A stretch of 16,018 nt of DNA from Candidatus Bathyarchaeota archaeon (GCA_030673805.1 DAOVIH010000020.1:1-16018), one strand, 5' to 3'. Positions 7,196-14,290 are shown, counted from the first letter of the stretch. The notes: a model not told the origin generated them from the sequence alone. A program made the numbers and translations.

Positions 7196-7838
7196 TATAG
7201 CGTCCCCTTTTCTCTATCTCTCCAATCTTGTTTGAAACCTCTTCTGCCTCTTTCTTGCCTACAACATCTGCGTAACCTTTCATTACAGCTCGAAAGCATT
7301 CCTTGGCAAATTTGTGGTGCGTGCTTTTTAAAGCCCTTTTCATCAAATGTAAATCCACCCCCCTAGCCTCCACCTCTCTGGTTTTTTCGCCCAATCCAAA
7401 ATCAACAAAAATGACTTTACCTTCCGGGTTCAAAATCATATTTGATGTAGTTAAATCACCATGAACTATTCCGTAATGATGAAGCCTTCCTATTAACTCC
7501 CCAATTTTTGCACACAGACCCCCTCTTACTTTTTCCGGGAGTTCAGCACCAATCAATCGCTTAACTTGCTCTCCATCTATCATCTCCATGATTATTGTAG
7601 AACTTTTTATATCTACAAAAAAGATTGTTGGCGTTGGTACCCCTGCTTTCTTAGCTTCACTGAGCAACTGAGCTTCATGGATCGTTCTGTAAGTCCTGAT
7701 TTTCAAGTCTAGTTCAGCAGGCCTATACTTCTTTGCCGAACGCTTTTTAACGACCACCTTTCGGCTGTGCCAATAATCAATGAACAAACTTGCTTCAGCC
7801 CCTTTCTTCAACAAAACCGGGAGAGCTACTCTATCCAA
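7170..7838 (-). CDS. bud32: KEOPS complex kinase/ATPase Bud32
   Basis: Small atypical protein kinase (PRPK/Bud32), 222 aa, partner of Kae1 in the KEOPS complex that makes tRNA t6A37. Visible: an N-terminal ATP loop KKGAEA (11-16), Lys in VVVKKR (28-33), HEAQLLSEAKKAGVPTP (54-70), the catalytic loop IVHGDLTTSN with Asp128 and Asn133, and the DFG-type segment FVDFGLG (Asp146). The activation segment is minimal, as in the family. The start is TTG 7838 with a perfect GGAGGTGA at 7853-7846 (7-nt spacing). That element lies within the last codons of kae1, which overlaps by 13 nt. In many archaea the two proteins are fused; here they are separate but translationally tied. The C-terminus is basic (KRRKDQ). 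Confidence 0.95.
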   Translation of the reverse strand: MDRVALPVLLKKGAEASLFIDYWHSRKVVVKKRSAKKYRPAELDLKIRTYRTIHEAQLLSEAKKAGVPTPTIFFVDIKSSTIIMEMIDGEQVKRLIGAELPEKVRGGLCAKIGELIGRLHHYGIVHGDLTTSNMILNPEGKVIFVDFGLGEKTREVEARGVDLHLMKRALKSTHHKFAKECFRAVMKGYADVVGKKEAEEVSNKIGEIEKRGRYNEKRRKDQ

Positions 7839-8845
7839 GGGGTATTCACCTCCTCAAGGCGCCACCTCAATCTAACAAAGCTTTTTTCAATTGGGATCGA
7901 CAAACCTTGTGCGTGTGCCAATATACCAGTCCAAGCGATCATGGCACCGTTATCCATAGCAAACTCAAGTGGTACAACATTGAACCTTGAATCGTGTTCT
8001 TCCGCTATTACTTCAATCATAGACTGTAATCTTCGGTTAGCGGCAACCCCTCCGGTGAGCAGAACCTCCTTTTTTTCAGTGTGGGCAATTGCTCTTTCAG
8101 TGATTTCAGTGACCATTGAAAAAACGTTTTCTTGGAGACTGAAACACAAGTCTTCGATATTGTATTCTCCGCTTTTGAACAAGCCAATTGCAGCCGTGAG
8201 AAGCCCGCTGAGTGAAATATCCATCCCTTTCACGACGTAGGGCAAGGTTATCAGATTCTTTCCCTTTGCTGCTAGTTGCTCTAAAGAGGCCCCAAGAGGC
8301 ACATGCTTCTTTTGTTTTAGACCAATTTCCCTCGCAAAAACATCCAAACAATTTCCAAGGGCAATATCCAAAGTCTCACCGAAGACTCTGTAGCGCCCTG
8401 AATCGAAAGCTGATATCAGAGTATTGCCACCGGAAACATAAAGAGTCACCGGATCTTTCGCTCCAGTCATTAATTTCCCGATTTCAATATGCCCAATTGA
8501 GTGGTTCACTCCTACCAGCGGAATTCCAAGGTAGGCAGCTAACACTCTAGCTATAGTGGCCCCTGTTCTAAGGCAAGGTCCCAATCCCGGACCTTGAGAA
8601 AAAGCTATCAGGGTCAAGTCTGCTGGTCTAATTCCCGCATTTTGAAAGGCTTCTCTCAAAACTTGACTCGAGACTTCTGCGTGGTGTCTAGCAGCTTCTC
8701 TGGGATGGATTCCCCCTGTTTCTGGAAGGTAACAATCAGATACATTGGCTAGAATTTTTCCATTGGAGTTTAATATTCCGACTCCGAAATCGTCGGCTGT
8801 AGATTCAATGCCCAGACAACAAACTTCTTTGACTGTCTTTGCCAT
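7826..8845 (-). CDS. kae1: tRNA N6-threonylcarbamoyltransferase Kae1 (TsaD)
   Basis: Catalytic KEOPS subunit that transfers threonylcarbamoyl from TC-AMP to A37 of ANN-decoding tRNAs; 339 aa. ASKHA-fold motifs: GIESTADDFGVGI (12-24); the metal ligands His115 and His119 in VNHSIGHIE; Tyr135 in LYVSGGNT; LTGGVAANRRL; and Asp298 in MDNGAMIAWTG. The pattern and spacing follow the His/His/Tyr/Asp iron site known for Pyrococcus Kae1. ATG 8845 lies about 27 nt after a TATA-like box and has no Shine-Dalgarno, so the mRNA is probably leaderless. It is first in the operon kae1-bud32-rdgB and overlaps bud32 by 13 nt. Confidence 0.96.
   Translation of the reverse strand: MAKTVKEVCCLGIESTADDFGVGILNSNGKILANVSDCYLPETGGIHPREAARHHAEVSSQVLREAFQNAGIRPADLTLIAFSQGPGLGPCLRTGATIARVLAAYLGIPLVGVNHSIGHIEIGKLMTGAKDPVTLYVSGGNTLISAFDSGRYRVFGETLDIALGNCLDVFAREIGLKQKKHVPLGASLEQLAAKGKNLITLPYVVKGMDISLSGLLTAAIGLFKSGEYNIEDLCFSLQENVFSMVTEITERAIAHTEKKEVLLTGGVAANRRLQSMIEVIAEEHDSRFNVVPLEFAMDNGAMIAWTGILAHAQGLSIPIEKSFVRLRWRLEEVNTPWIE
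7846..7853 (-). promoter_or_regulatory. Shine-Dalgarno of bud32 within kae1
   Basis: GGAGGTGA matches the archaeal 16S 3' end fully, and with 7-nt spacing decides the TTG start at 7838. It encodes part of EEVN near the Kae1 C-terminus. Confidence 0.7.
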
Positions 8846-8867
8846 ATTTTTTTAGATCCCTAAATTC

Positions 8868-8876
8868 GTTTTTAAG
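8868..8876 (-). promoter_or_regulatory. TATA-like box of the kae1 operon
   Basis: Minus-strand CTTAAAAAC is centred about 27 nt before ATG 8845, consistent with a leaderless transcript. Confidence 0.5.
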
Positions 8877-8893
8877 TTTTCACGCACATATCT

Positions 8894-8913
8894 TTATCTG
8901 CGATCGTAGATAA
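8894..8913. promoter_or_regulatory. 20-bp near-perfect palindrome between divergent operons
   Basis: TTATCTGCGA and TCGTAGATAA match over 9 of 10 pairs around a GATC centre; the one mismatch is G8900/T8907. It lies between kae1 (minus) and the RPC34-like gene (plus), over the -30 to -48 region of the latter. Candidate operator of an unknown regulator. Confidence 0.45.
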
Positions 8914-8941
8914 GTCTACTATGGCTTGGAACTGATGGAAA

Positions 8942-9346
8942 ATGCCAAAACGTAATGATCTAGAACAAAAAGCTCTCCAGTTTGTAATAGCTAAAGGTCG
9001 GGAAGGTGTCCTCCAATCAGAATTGTGGCGAAAACTAGACGCGAGCAGCAGAGAAGGCTCTAGAATAGCAATAAAACTCGAAGAAAAGGGGTTAGTTCAC
9101 AGAACAAAGGAACTCCGAGACGGAAGATGGACTTACAGGCTTTTTCCCAATAGACTTCCAGCATCGATAGAATCAATAGCTGACTGCCCCTGTCTGATGT
9201 GCCCAGACAATCAACGGTGCGACCCCACAACTCCAATTTCGCCAAAAACGTGTGGGCGCTTGACTGCGTGGCTCCTTTCTTCCAAACTGGATGATCCAGA
9301 TGCGATTGGTGAAGATAATCTTGCCCAAAGCATGGATCCAAGATAG
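8942..9346 (+). CDS. RPC34/RPC39-like winged-helix Fe-S protein
   Basis: 134-aa protein. Residues 5-70 form a winged helix (LQSELWRKLDASSREGSRIAIKLEEKGLV, then a wing GRWTYRLF), as in TFE/Rpc34-type domains. The C-terminal part has four cysteines spaced Cys84-x2-Cys87-x5-Cys93-x10-Cys104, with ISPKTC followed by a WL. This is the spacing and SPxxC context I recall for the Fe-S cluster of the RNA polymerase III subunit RPC34/hRPC39. An extra Cys82 precedes it. Archaeal RPC34 orthologs have been described in Crenarchaeota and Thaumarchaeota and are thought to act in transcription, possibly of non-coding RNAs. The gene overlaps rlmE by 26 nt, forming an RNA-metabolism operon. ATG 8942 is chosen without a clear Shine-Dalgarno. 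Confidence 0.75.
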   Translation: MPKRNDLEQKALQFVIAKGREGVLQSELWRKLDASSREGSRIAIKLEEKGLVHRTKELRDGRWTYRLFPNRLPASIESIADCPCLMCPDNQRCDPTTPISPKTCGRLTAWLLSSKLDDPDAIGEDNLAQSMDPR

Positions 9347-9953
9347 AAAAAGAGATTACTATTACAGAAAGGCCCAAGAAAACGGGTATCGTTCTCGGGC
9401 GGCTTACAAACTTTTGCAGGCTCTAACAAAGTATCACTTCATAAAGAGGGGCGATGTTGTAGTTGACTTGGGCGCTGCGCCAGGTAGCTGGATCCAGGTT
9501 GCTAAAAGAATAGTTGGAAGAAAGGGATTTGTACTTGGAATAGATCTTAAAGCCATAGTTTCTTTCCCCCAAGAATATGTGCGAATAACAATCGACGATA
9601 TGAATGATTCCGAAATAGTGCAAAGGATCTTTGAATGTCTGCCTAGAGAAGCCGACGTCGTTATTTCAGATGTAGCCCCAAACATTTCTGGGGTATGGGA
9701 CGTTGACCAGGCCCGTCAGATTGACTTGGCAACAATTTCTTTGAAGATTTCTCTAGAAATATTGAGGCCTTCAGGCAATTTCTTCGTGAAGGTGTTTGAG
9801 GGTGACATGCTCAATGGTTTTATTACGGAAGTTAGGAAGCATTTTGGGTTTGTGAAAATCGTGAAGCCTAAGGCTAGTCGGCCTAAGAGTTCTGAACTTT
9901 TTATACTTGGGACAAATTTCAGATTTATTAACGAAAAAAACGAGTCCCCTTAG
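9321..9953 (+). CDS. rlmE: RlmE/FtsJ family 2'-O-ribose methyltransferase
   Basis: SAM-dependent RNA 2'-O-methyltransferase, 210 aa from TTG 9321. The start is supported by GGTGA (9308-9312, 8-nt spacing) and by the family N-terminus MPKAWIQDRKRDYYYRKAQ; upstream in-frame ATGs at 9291 and 9300 would add about ten atypical residues. SAM motif VVDLGAAPGSW (47-57). The catalytic tetrad K-D-K-E is complete: Lys30, Asp117 (SDVAPN), Lys157 (FFVKVFEGD) and Glu192 (RPKSSELF), with spacing close to E. coli RlmE. The likely target is the 23S rRNA A-loop uridine; a TRM7-like tRNA target is possible. It is co-transcribed with the RPC34-like gene and followed by a strong terminator. Confidence 0.93.
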   Translation: MPKAWIQDRKRDYYYRKAQENGYRSRAAYKLLQALTKYHFIKRGDVVVDLGAAPGSWIQVAKRIVGRKGFVLGIDLKAIVSFPQEYVRITIDDMNDSEIVQRIFECLPREADVVISDVAPNISGVWDVDQARQIDLATISLKISLEILRPSGNFFVKVFEGDMLNGFITEVRKHFGFVKIVKPKASRPKSSELFILGTNFRFINEKNESP

Positions 9954-9962
9954 TGGATTTAA

Positions 9963-10009
9963 CTTCAAACCTTGCGGCTGAGTTTTGAAGGTTTTTATTC
10001 ACTTTTTTT
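9963..10009 (+). terminator. Hairpin plus T-tract terminator after rlmE
   Basis: CTTCAAA (9963-9969) pairs with TTTGAAG (9984-9990); an alternative stem AAACCTT/AAGGTTT is offset by four bases. T5 (9992-9996) and T7 (10003-10009) follow. Confidence 0.6.
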
Positions 10010-10035
10010 GAATATCAAAACACAAGTGTTCTGAC

Positions 10036-10042
10036 AATATAT
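10036..10042 (+). promoter_or_regulatory. TATA-like box upstream of the SpoIIM-like gene
   Basis: AATATAT would start transcription near 10066, giving a leader of about 98 nt. An alternative CTATATG at 10118-10124 would start close to the Shine-Dalgarno at 10148-10153. The leader has a small hairpin CAGGG/CCCTG (10111-10129). Confidence 0.3.
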
Positions 10043-10163
10043 CGTATCTACAATAGAGCTAGTTTGGAATTCAAAAAAGGTAAATAGTGTTGGACTCCTA
10101 GATCCATTTGCAGGGAGCTATATGCCCTGAAAATCAGCTGCTGAGGTAAGGAGTTCAATAGGT

Positions 10164-10709
10164 TTGAATATTGACATGTGGAAAAAAGCTTCGTCCCGAA
10201 GAAAAAGAATTCTATTTACAATTGTCGTTTTAGTGGTTTCTCTGATTATCACCGGAATAGGGGCATTAATGCCAATTGGGAGTGAAGAGGCAAACCAAAT
10301 TGTTGAAGAGCTCAACCGCACAATAGAATCATTGATTGAAAACAATAGTCTAACCCAGTTCATTTTTGGCAACAATTTTATGATCTGCTTATTGATGTTT
10401 ATTCCAGTTATTGGTCCGATATTTGGATTCTACGTGCTCTTTAACACCGGTACTATAGTGGGTGCTCTTGCGATTGCAGATGGGAGTAATCCTTTCTTAG
10501 TTCTCACAACTTTGTTCCTGAGCCCAATAGCTTGGTTAGAATTTGCGTCCTACTCAATAGCTCTTGCTGAAAGCTTTTGGATAGTTCGTCGAGCTTCTCA
10601 GGGTCTATGGAAGCATGAGCTTAAAAACGCTGCAATTTTAGTTTCTTTGTGTGCAGTTTTGTTGCTCGCAGGTGCTATTTTTGAAGCCGTTTTGCTGTCC
10701 AACTTCTAG
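10164..10709 (+). CDS. SpoIIM-like (DUF95) integral membrane protein
   Basis: 181-aa membrane protein with about four to five transmembrane helices. A basic N-terminus leads into the first (17-37), a charged helical segment with EELNRTIESLIENN follows, then FIFGNNFMICLLMFIPVIGP, GFYVLFNTGTIVGA, SPIAWLEFASYSIALAES and a last helix at the C-terminus. FGNN, the GxxxGxxN/TG region and the P-x-x-x-x-E-x-x-x-Y segment match the SpoIIM/DUF95 family, which is widespread in archaea with unknown function; no sporulation is implied. TTG 10164 is preferred (AAGGAG at 10148-10153, 10-nt spacing); ATG 10176 is possible. It is a single gene, convergent with nadC after an 18-nt gap. Confidence 0.7.
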   Translation: MNIDMWKKASSRRKRILFTIVVLVVSLIITGIGALMPIGSEEANQIVEELNRTIESLIENNSLTQFIFGNNFMICLLMFIPVIGPIFGFYVLFNTGTIVGALAIADGSNPFLVLTTLFLSPIAWLEFASYSIALAESFWIVRRASQGLWKHELKNAAILVSLCAVLLLAGAIFEAVLLSNF

Positions 10710-10727
10710 TCCTTTGGTATTCCTCAC

Positions 10728-11600
10728 TTACTTTTTTGTTTTCCATGTCTTCTTGACTTCCAAACTCATGTTTAATGCTTTGGTGCTGTGAGTTAGTTCT
10801 CCTAAACTTAGAAAGTCAACTTGTGTTGTTGCATAATCCAGAATTTTTTCTGCTTTGATTCCCCCACTAGCCTCCAATGGGATCTTACCATAAAACCCCT
10901 TGTTTTTTAGTTCTTTCACAGTCTCTTTGATCTGTTTTAGCGTAAAATTGTCAAGCATTATAATGTCTGCTCCGGCTTCTGCAGCCTTAAGAGCTTCTCC
11001 AACACTTGTGACTTCAACTTCAATCTTTTTACTGAAGGGTGCTCTTTCCCGTGCTCTTCTAACGGCCTTTTGGATGCTGCCGACAACTCTTATGTGGTTA
11101 TCTTTAATCATGATCATATCGTCAAGGTGCAATCTGTGAGGATCGCCACCCCCTAAAAGGACTGCTTTTTTGTCGAAGTAGAGCAAGCCTGGGGCTGTTT
11201 TTCGTGTAGCTGCTATCTTCAAGTTTAGTTTATGTTTACCAAGCTTCTCCACCAGTCTATTTGTAAGAGTGGCTATTCCACTCATTCGTGAAAGAATATT
11301 TAGAATTGTTCGTTCAGCTGTAAGAATAGTTCTCGCATCTCCCCTTATCTTCAATATAACTTGGTTATTCTCTATTTTTTCTCCATCATCAACTAGATTA
11401 GTGACTGTAAGTCCGAGGGTTTCAGCCAGAATCGTTATCTCTTCAATTCCAGCGGCAACTCCATCTTCCTTTGTTATCAGTTCGGCTTCAGCGACAAGTT
11501 GTTTTGGAACAATTATGGCTGTTGTTATGTCTCCTTGCCCTATGTCTTCAACAAGTATTTGCATGAGCCTTTTTTCCATAGCTCGGCGCGGTATAAACAT
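10728..11600 (-). CDS. nadC: Nicotinate-nucleotide pyrophosphorylase (carboxylating), NadC
   Basis: Converts quinolinate and PRPP to nicotinate mononucleotide with loss of CO2 in de novo NAD synthesis; 290 aa. Motifs: EDIGQGDIT (18-26), TAERTILNILSRMSGIAT (94-111), ATRKTAPGL (131-139), LLGGGDPHRLHLDDM followed by IKDNH (165-169), IEVEV, and the glycine-rich phosphate site LEASGGI. DPHR replaces the more common DNHR. ATG 11600 is about 27 nt below a TATA-like box (leaderless); ATG at residue 8 is a shorter option. No nadA or nadB is in the window, but the NMN adenylyltransferase nadM lies 3.5 kb away. Confidence 0.95.
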   Translation of the reverse strand: MFIPRRAMEKRLMQILVEDIGQGDITTAIIVPKQLVAEAELITKEDGVAAGIEEITILAETLGLTVTNLVDDGEKIENNQVILKIRGDARTILTAERTILNILSRMSGIATLTNRLVEKLGKHKLNLKIAATRKTAPGLLYFDKKAVLLGGGDPHRLHLDDMIMIKDNHIRVVGSIQKAVRRARERAPFSKKIEVEVTSVGEALKAAEAGADIIMLDNFTLKQIKETVKELKNKGFYGKIPLEASGGIKAEKILDYATTQVDFLSLGELTHSTKALNMSLEVKKTWKTKK

Positions 11601-11622
11601 GCTAATTAATCTTTCTAGCTGG

Positions 11623-11630
11623 TTTTAAAA
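11623..11630 (-). promoter_or_regulatory. TATA-like box of nadC
   Basis: TTTTAAAA is centred about 26-27 nt before ATG 11600; no Shine-Dalgarno is present, so a leaderless mRNA is likely. Confidence 0.45.
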
Positions 11631-11644
11631 CACTTGCTTCTCTT

Positions 11645-11659
11645 ACAATGGTCCATTGT
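11645..11659. promoter_or_regulatory. Perfect odd palindrome upstream of nadC
   Basis: ACAATGG and CCATTGT flank a single T. It lies 15 nt upstream of the nadC TATA-like box, in the region shared with the divergent glycosyltransferase. Candidate operator, possibly for NAD-responsive control (inference only). Confidence 0.4.
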
Positions 11660-11742
11660 CTTCCAAAGCTTTTCCATAATTAAATGGTTAATGTTGCCTT
11701 AGACAATTAAGTCGCCAAACTCTTTTTCGCGACAAAGGGCAA

Positions 11743-11753
11743 CTAAAATAAAT
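11743..11753 (+). promoter_or_regulatory. TATA-like box of the glycosyltransferase gene
   Basis: CTAAAATAAAT is centred about 27 nt before ATG 11775, again fitting a leaderless transcript. Confidence 0.45.
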
Positions 11754-11774
11754 CAACCCGTCCATTCTTTGCAT

Positions 11775-12914
11775 ATGAAGCTACTGTTTAGCTGCAACGA
11801 ACTTGGATTGGGACATGTATCGCGGATTATTTCTCTTGGAAAAAAACTGGGAAAGAATGGTCATGAACTCTTCTTTTTTTCAGGAGGAAAAGCACATCAA
11901 CTGTTGAAAAGGGAATTCAAGAATGTATATCGATGCACACCAGTATCTTGGTATGAAAACGCACGTGGAATAATTACTTCAGCGTCACTTCTGAATATTA
12001 TTCTTCCCCTTCCTTTCTTCAACATCAAACAAGATAGATTTGCCATGAAGAAACCGATAGCGATGGAGACTCTCAATCGCTACTACGACATTAGAAAACA
12101 CGTACCAACAATCAGGCCTGACTTGGTGGTTTCTGATGGGGATATGCACGTGCTGAGGCTTGCGAACCGCTGGAATTTTCCCTCCGTTTATATTACCAAC
12201 GTTGTTAGGCCAAGTTATGGTTTTTCACCTGTGTTGTATCCAGGAGAGCGGTTCACCGAACGGTATGTGAAGTACTGTTCTAAGATTATTATTCCAGACA
12301 ATCCCCCTCCCTACACTATCTGTGAGTACAATCTCGGCAATTTAGAGGAAATAGGCATTAAAGAAAGAGTCAGATTTGTTGGTGGCTTTTTAGATTCGGA
12401 TTCTTCAGAAGAGTCTGAAGAACAAATTTTTGTTTCAATCAGCGGGCCTTATGGAACCAGAGCCAAGCTAGCCCAGATGTTGATTCCGGTTTTTCGGAGC
12501 CTCAAAATAAAAAGTATAATTAGTTTAGGGATTCCCGGAACGAAAACCAGTCTCAAGGTTGGAAATTGCGAAATATATACTTGGCTGTCATCAAAAGAAC
12601 GAAATGAATTCATGAGAAAATCCAAGTTCGTTGTTTTTAGTGGTGGACATATGACTTGTCTAGAAACTGTAAAGTATGGAAAACCCAGCATTTGCATTCC
12701 AACCCAACCAGAACAAATGGGAAACGCTGCAAAACTTCAAGATCTAGGTTGCTCCATACTTGCAAAGAATAGGGAACAATTGAGGAAAGCAATTCAAAAA
12801 ATGCAACAAAAAGAACAATTCTTTAAAGACAATATAGCTGCGATACGGGAGTTTTCGCACTCTTTCAATGGTCTTGATCAAACAGTTGGAATCATCGAAG
12901 GTATGCTAAGATAG
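11775..12914 (+). CDS. GT-B glycosyltransferase, MurG/MJ1255-like
   Basis: 379-aa glycosyltransferase of the GT-B fold (COG1819/MurG-like). The N-terminal domain begins with FSCNELGLGHVSR (GxGH at 11-14), the acceptor-side loop of MurG and UDP-glucuronosyltransferase relatives. The C-terminal domain carries the nucleotide-sugar site FSGGHMTCLETVKYGKP (from 288) followed by IPTQPEQMGNA. The length and the archaeal GLGH start resemble MJ1255-type proteins. It probably transfers a sugar from a UDP-sugar to a lipid or surface acceptor, but neither donor nor acceptor is shown by sequence. ATG 11775 is preferred over TTG 11769. It is a monocistronic gene, divergent from nadC and convergent with the AMMECR1 gene. 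Confidence 0.85.
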   Translation: MKLLFSCNELGLGHVSRIISLGKKLGKNGHELFFFSGGKAHQLLKREFKNVYRCTPVSWYENARGIITSASLLNIILPLPFFNIKQDRFAMKKPIAMETLNRYYDIRKHVPTIRPDLVVSDGDMHVLRLANRWNFPSVYITNVVRPSYGFSPVLYPGERFTERYVKYCSKIIIPDNPPPYTICEYNLGNLEEIGIKERVRFVGGFLDSDSSEESEEQIFVSISGPYGTRAKLAQMLIPVFRSLKIKSIISLGIPGTKTSLKVGNCEIYTWLSSKERNEFMRKSKFVVFSGGHMTCLETVKYGKPSICIPTQPEQMGNAAKLQDLGCSILAKNREQLRKAIQKMQQKEQFFKDNIAAIREFSHSFNGLDQTVGIIEGMLR

Positions 12915-12926
12915 TGAAGACCTCTG

Positions 12927-13550
12927 TTATGCAAGACACCTTCGTACGATTTCACCGTTTGGTTTTTTCTCTTCGAAGATTATGGCGTTGAACTTATAGA
13001 TTTTCACATCTCTTCCTCGCCAACAATCCGAAGAGAGTCCTGCTTTTATGCAACATTGTCGAAGAAACTCTTCTACAGACCATCCCCACTCTACTGGAAC
13101 TTGCGGTAGAAGCAAACCCTTGAATATGCCTTTTTCAACTATTAACCCGTCTTCCCCAACTCTTATCCTAGCCACGTATTCTCCTGCTTCTCCAACTTCG
13201 ATCATTTCCGGTGGAGTGAGAACGCTTATTTCAAAAACTACCCGGTCAAGCTCTGACCGAGAAAGTGGCTTAAATCTCGGATCTTGAGTGGCAGCGCTTA
13301 CGGCAGCACCAATGACCGCTTCCACCAGAGGCTTAGTTGGATATGGATTGCCGATACACCCTCTCAGTCGCCTTTTATCTTCAAATAAGCTATTGATAGT
13401 TACGAAGACTCCGCAATACTCCCTAAGGCTAATAGGAATGTCTTCGGAAGCTCCAATACATTCTGCAGTGGTCAAGAATTCTTTTACCGCTTTTCGTGCA
13501 TATTCAACAAGTAACTTGCCTTCTTCTATGCTTAGATCGAACTGTAACAT
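12927..13550 (-). CDS. AMMECR1 domain protein
   Basis: Archaeal/eukaryotic conserved AMMECR1-type protein, 207 aa, with the family hallmark LRGCIG (62-67) followed by NPYPTKPLVEAV. Further conserved features are DPRFKPLSRSEL, a block EISVLTPPE and the C-terminal VEWGWSVEEFLRQCC. The molecular function is not established; the invariant LRGCIG suggests an enzyme, and AMMECR1 is often linked with Memo in other genomes. ATG 13550 is chosen because GGAGG lies 5 nt upstream; an in-frame ATG at 13562 contains that Shine-Dalgarno in its own codons, making it unlikely. It follows the proteasome beta gene on the same strand after about 90 nt. Confidence 0.92.
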   Translation of the reverse strand: MLQFDLSIEEGKLLVEYARKAVKEFLTTAECIGASEDIPISLREYCGVFVTINSLFEDKRRLRGCIGNPYPTKPLVEAVIGAAVSAATQDPRFKPLSRSELDRVVFEISVLTPPEMIEVGEAGEYVARIRVGEDGLIVEKGIFKGLLLPQVPVEWGWSVEEFLRQCCIKAGLSSDCWRGRDVKIYKFNAIIFEEKKPNGEIVRRCLA

Positions 13551-13642
13551 CAATCCCTCCATTAGTTAGATTCTCTTGATTGAGATTACTAACAGAAATC
13601 ATCCATGAATTTTGGTTTCTGGTTTTGCTCTGGACCTCAGAT

Positions 13643-14251
13643 TTAAAATCTTATTGATTCTTCAGTTATCCCTTCGTTTGAGATTACTAGAAAGTCTATT
13701 CCATCCCCGCTCATTACATCTCTGCTTATTGCAGATTTTATTGCTCTTGTCACTAAGTCTTTAGCTCCTTGAGCGGTCATACCTTTCTTGTATCCTTCTT
13801 CCAAAACTCCTACTGCGATCTCCATTCCAGATCCTACTACGGCATATTCATCTGGCAACACCGAGCCTAGTACATCCAGCACGTAAAGCGATGGGCCTTC
13901 GCTATCCAAACCCCCGACGATAGTTTGGGTGATTAGTGGTGACATGCGACGATTGAAGAGAATGTTTGACATAAGCTTGGCTGCAGATCTAACTGAGATG
14001 TCTCTACCTACTTCCAGCGTAAACAAGTTTGCATTCGCTTCTACTTCTCTGACAAGCGTCTGCATGTCTGAGACAAGGCCAGCACAGGCAGCACCTATCT
14101 GATTGGCAATCTTGAAAACTTTCTTACCGCCTCTGCTTACAACAAGATAACCATACGCTACACGTTTTTCAGAGGCTAGAATTACCCCGTTTTGGAACAC
14201 AACCCCTACAGTTGTAGCTCCGGGAATCCAAGAATAACCGGATTGTTGCAT
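13643..14251 (-). CDS. psmB: Proteasome beta subunit lacking Thr1 (probably inactive)
   Basis: 20S proteasome beta-type subunit, 202 aa from ATG 14251. Alignment by eye to Thermoplasma beta (TTTVGI...) is unambiguous. Here the sequence reads G-ATTVGVVF, with Glu17 (ASEKR) and Lys33 (GGKKVF) at the right distances, but the nucleophile Thr1 is Ala (codon GCT). Autocatalytic removal of the 11-residue propeptide (MQQSGYSWIPG) and peptidase activity are therefore not expected. Sulfolobus is known to combine an inactive with an active beta subunit, so this may be the structural partner of another beta encoded elsewhere. The C-terminal half (VGSGMEIAVGVLEE, GDGIDFLVI) is normal. TTG 14272 (leaderless) is an alternative start; still longer versions would overlap the divergent promoter region. 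Confidence 0.9.
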   Translation of the reverse strand: MQQSGYSWIPGATTVGVVFQNGVILASEKRVAYGYLVVSRGGKKVFKIANQIGAACAGLVSDMQTLVREVEANANLFTLEVGRDISVRSAAKLMSNILFNRRMSPLITQTIVGGLDSEGPSLYVLDVLGSVLPDEYAVVGSGMEIAVGVLEEGYKKGMTAQGAKDLVTRAIKSAISRDVMSGDGIDFLVISNEGITEESIRF

Positions 14252-14290
14252 CTGCGGTATTTGTCTTTCCAATATTATCAGCCTTTCCCG

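Noticed and set aside
7767..8240. 157-codon plus-strand frame
   Set aside because: Antisense to the 3' end of kae1 and the 5' end of bud32, both strongly supported by catalytic motifs.
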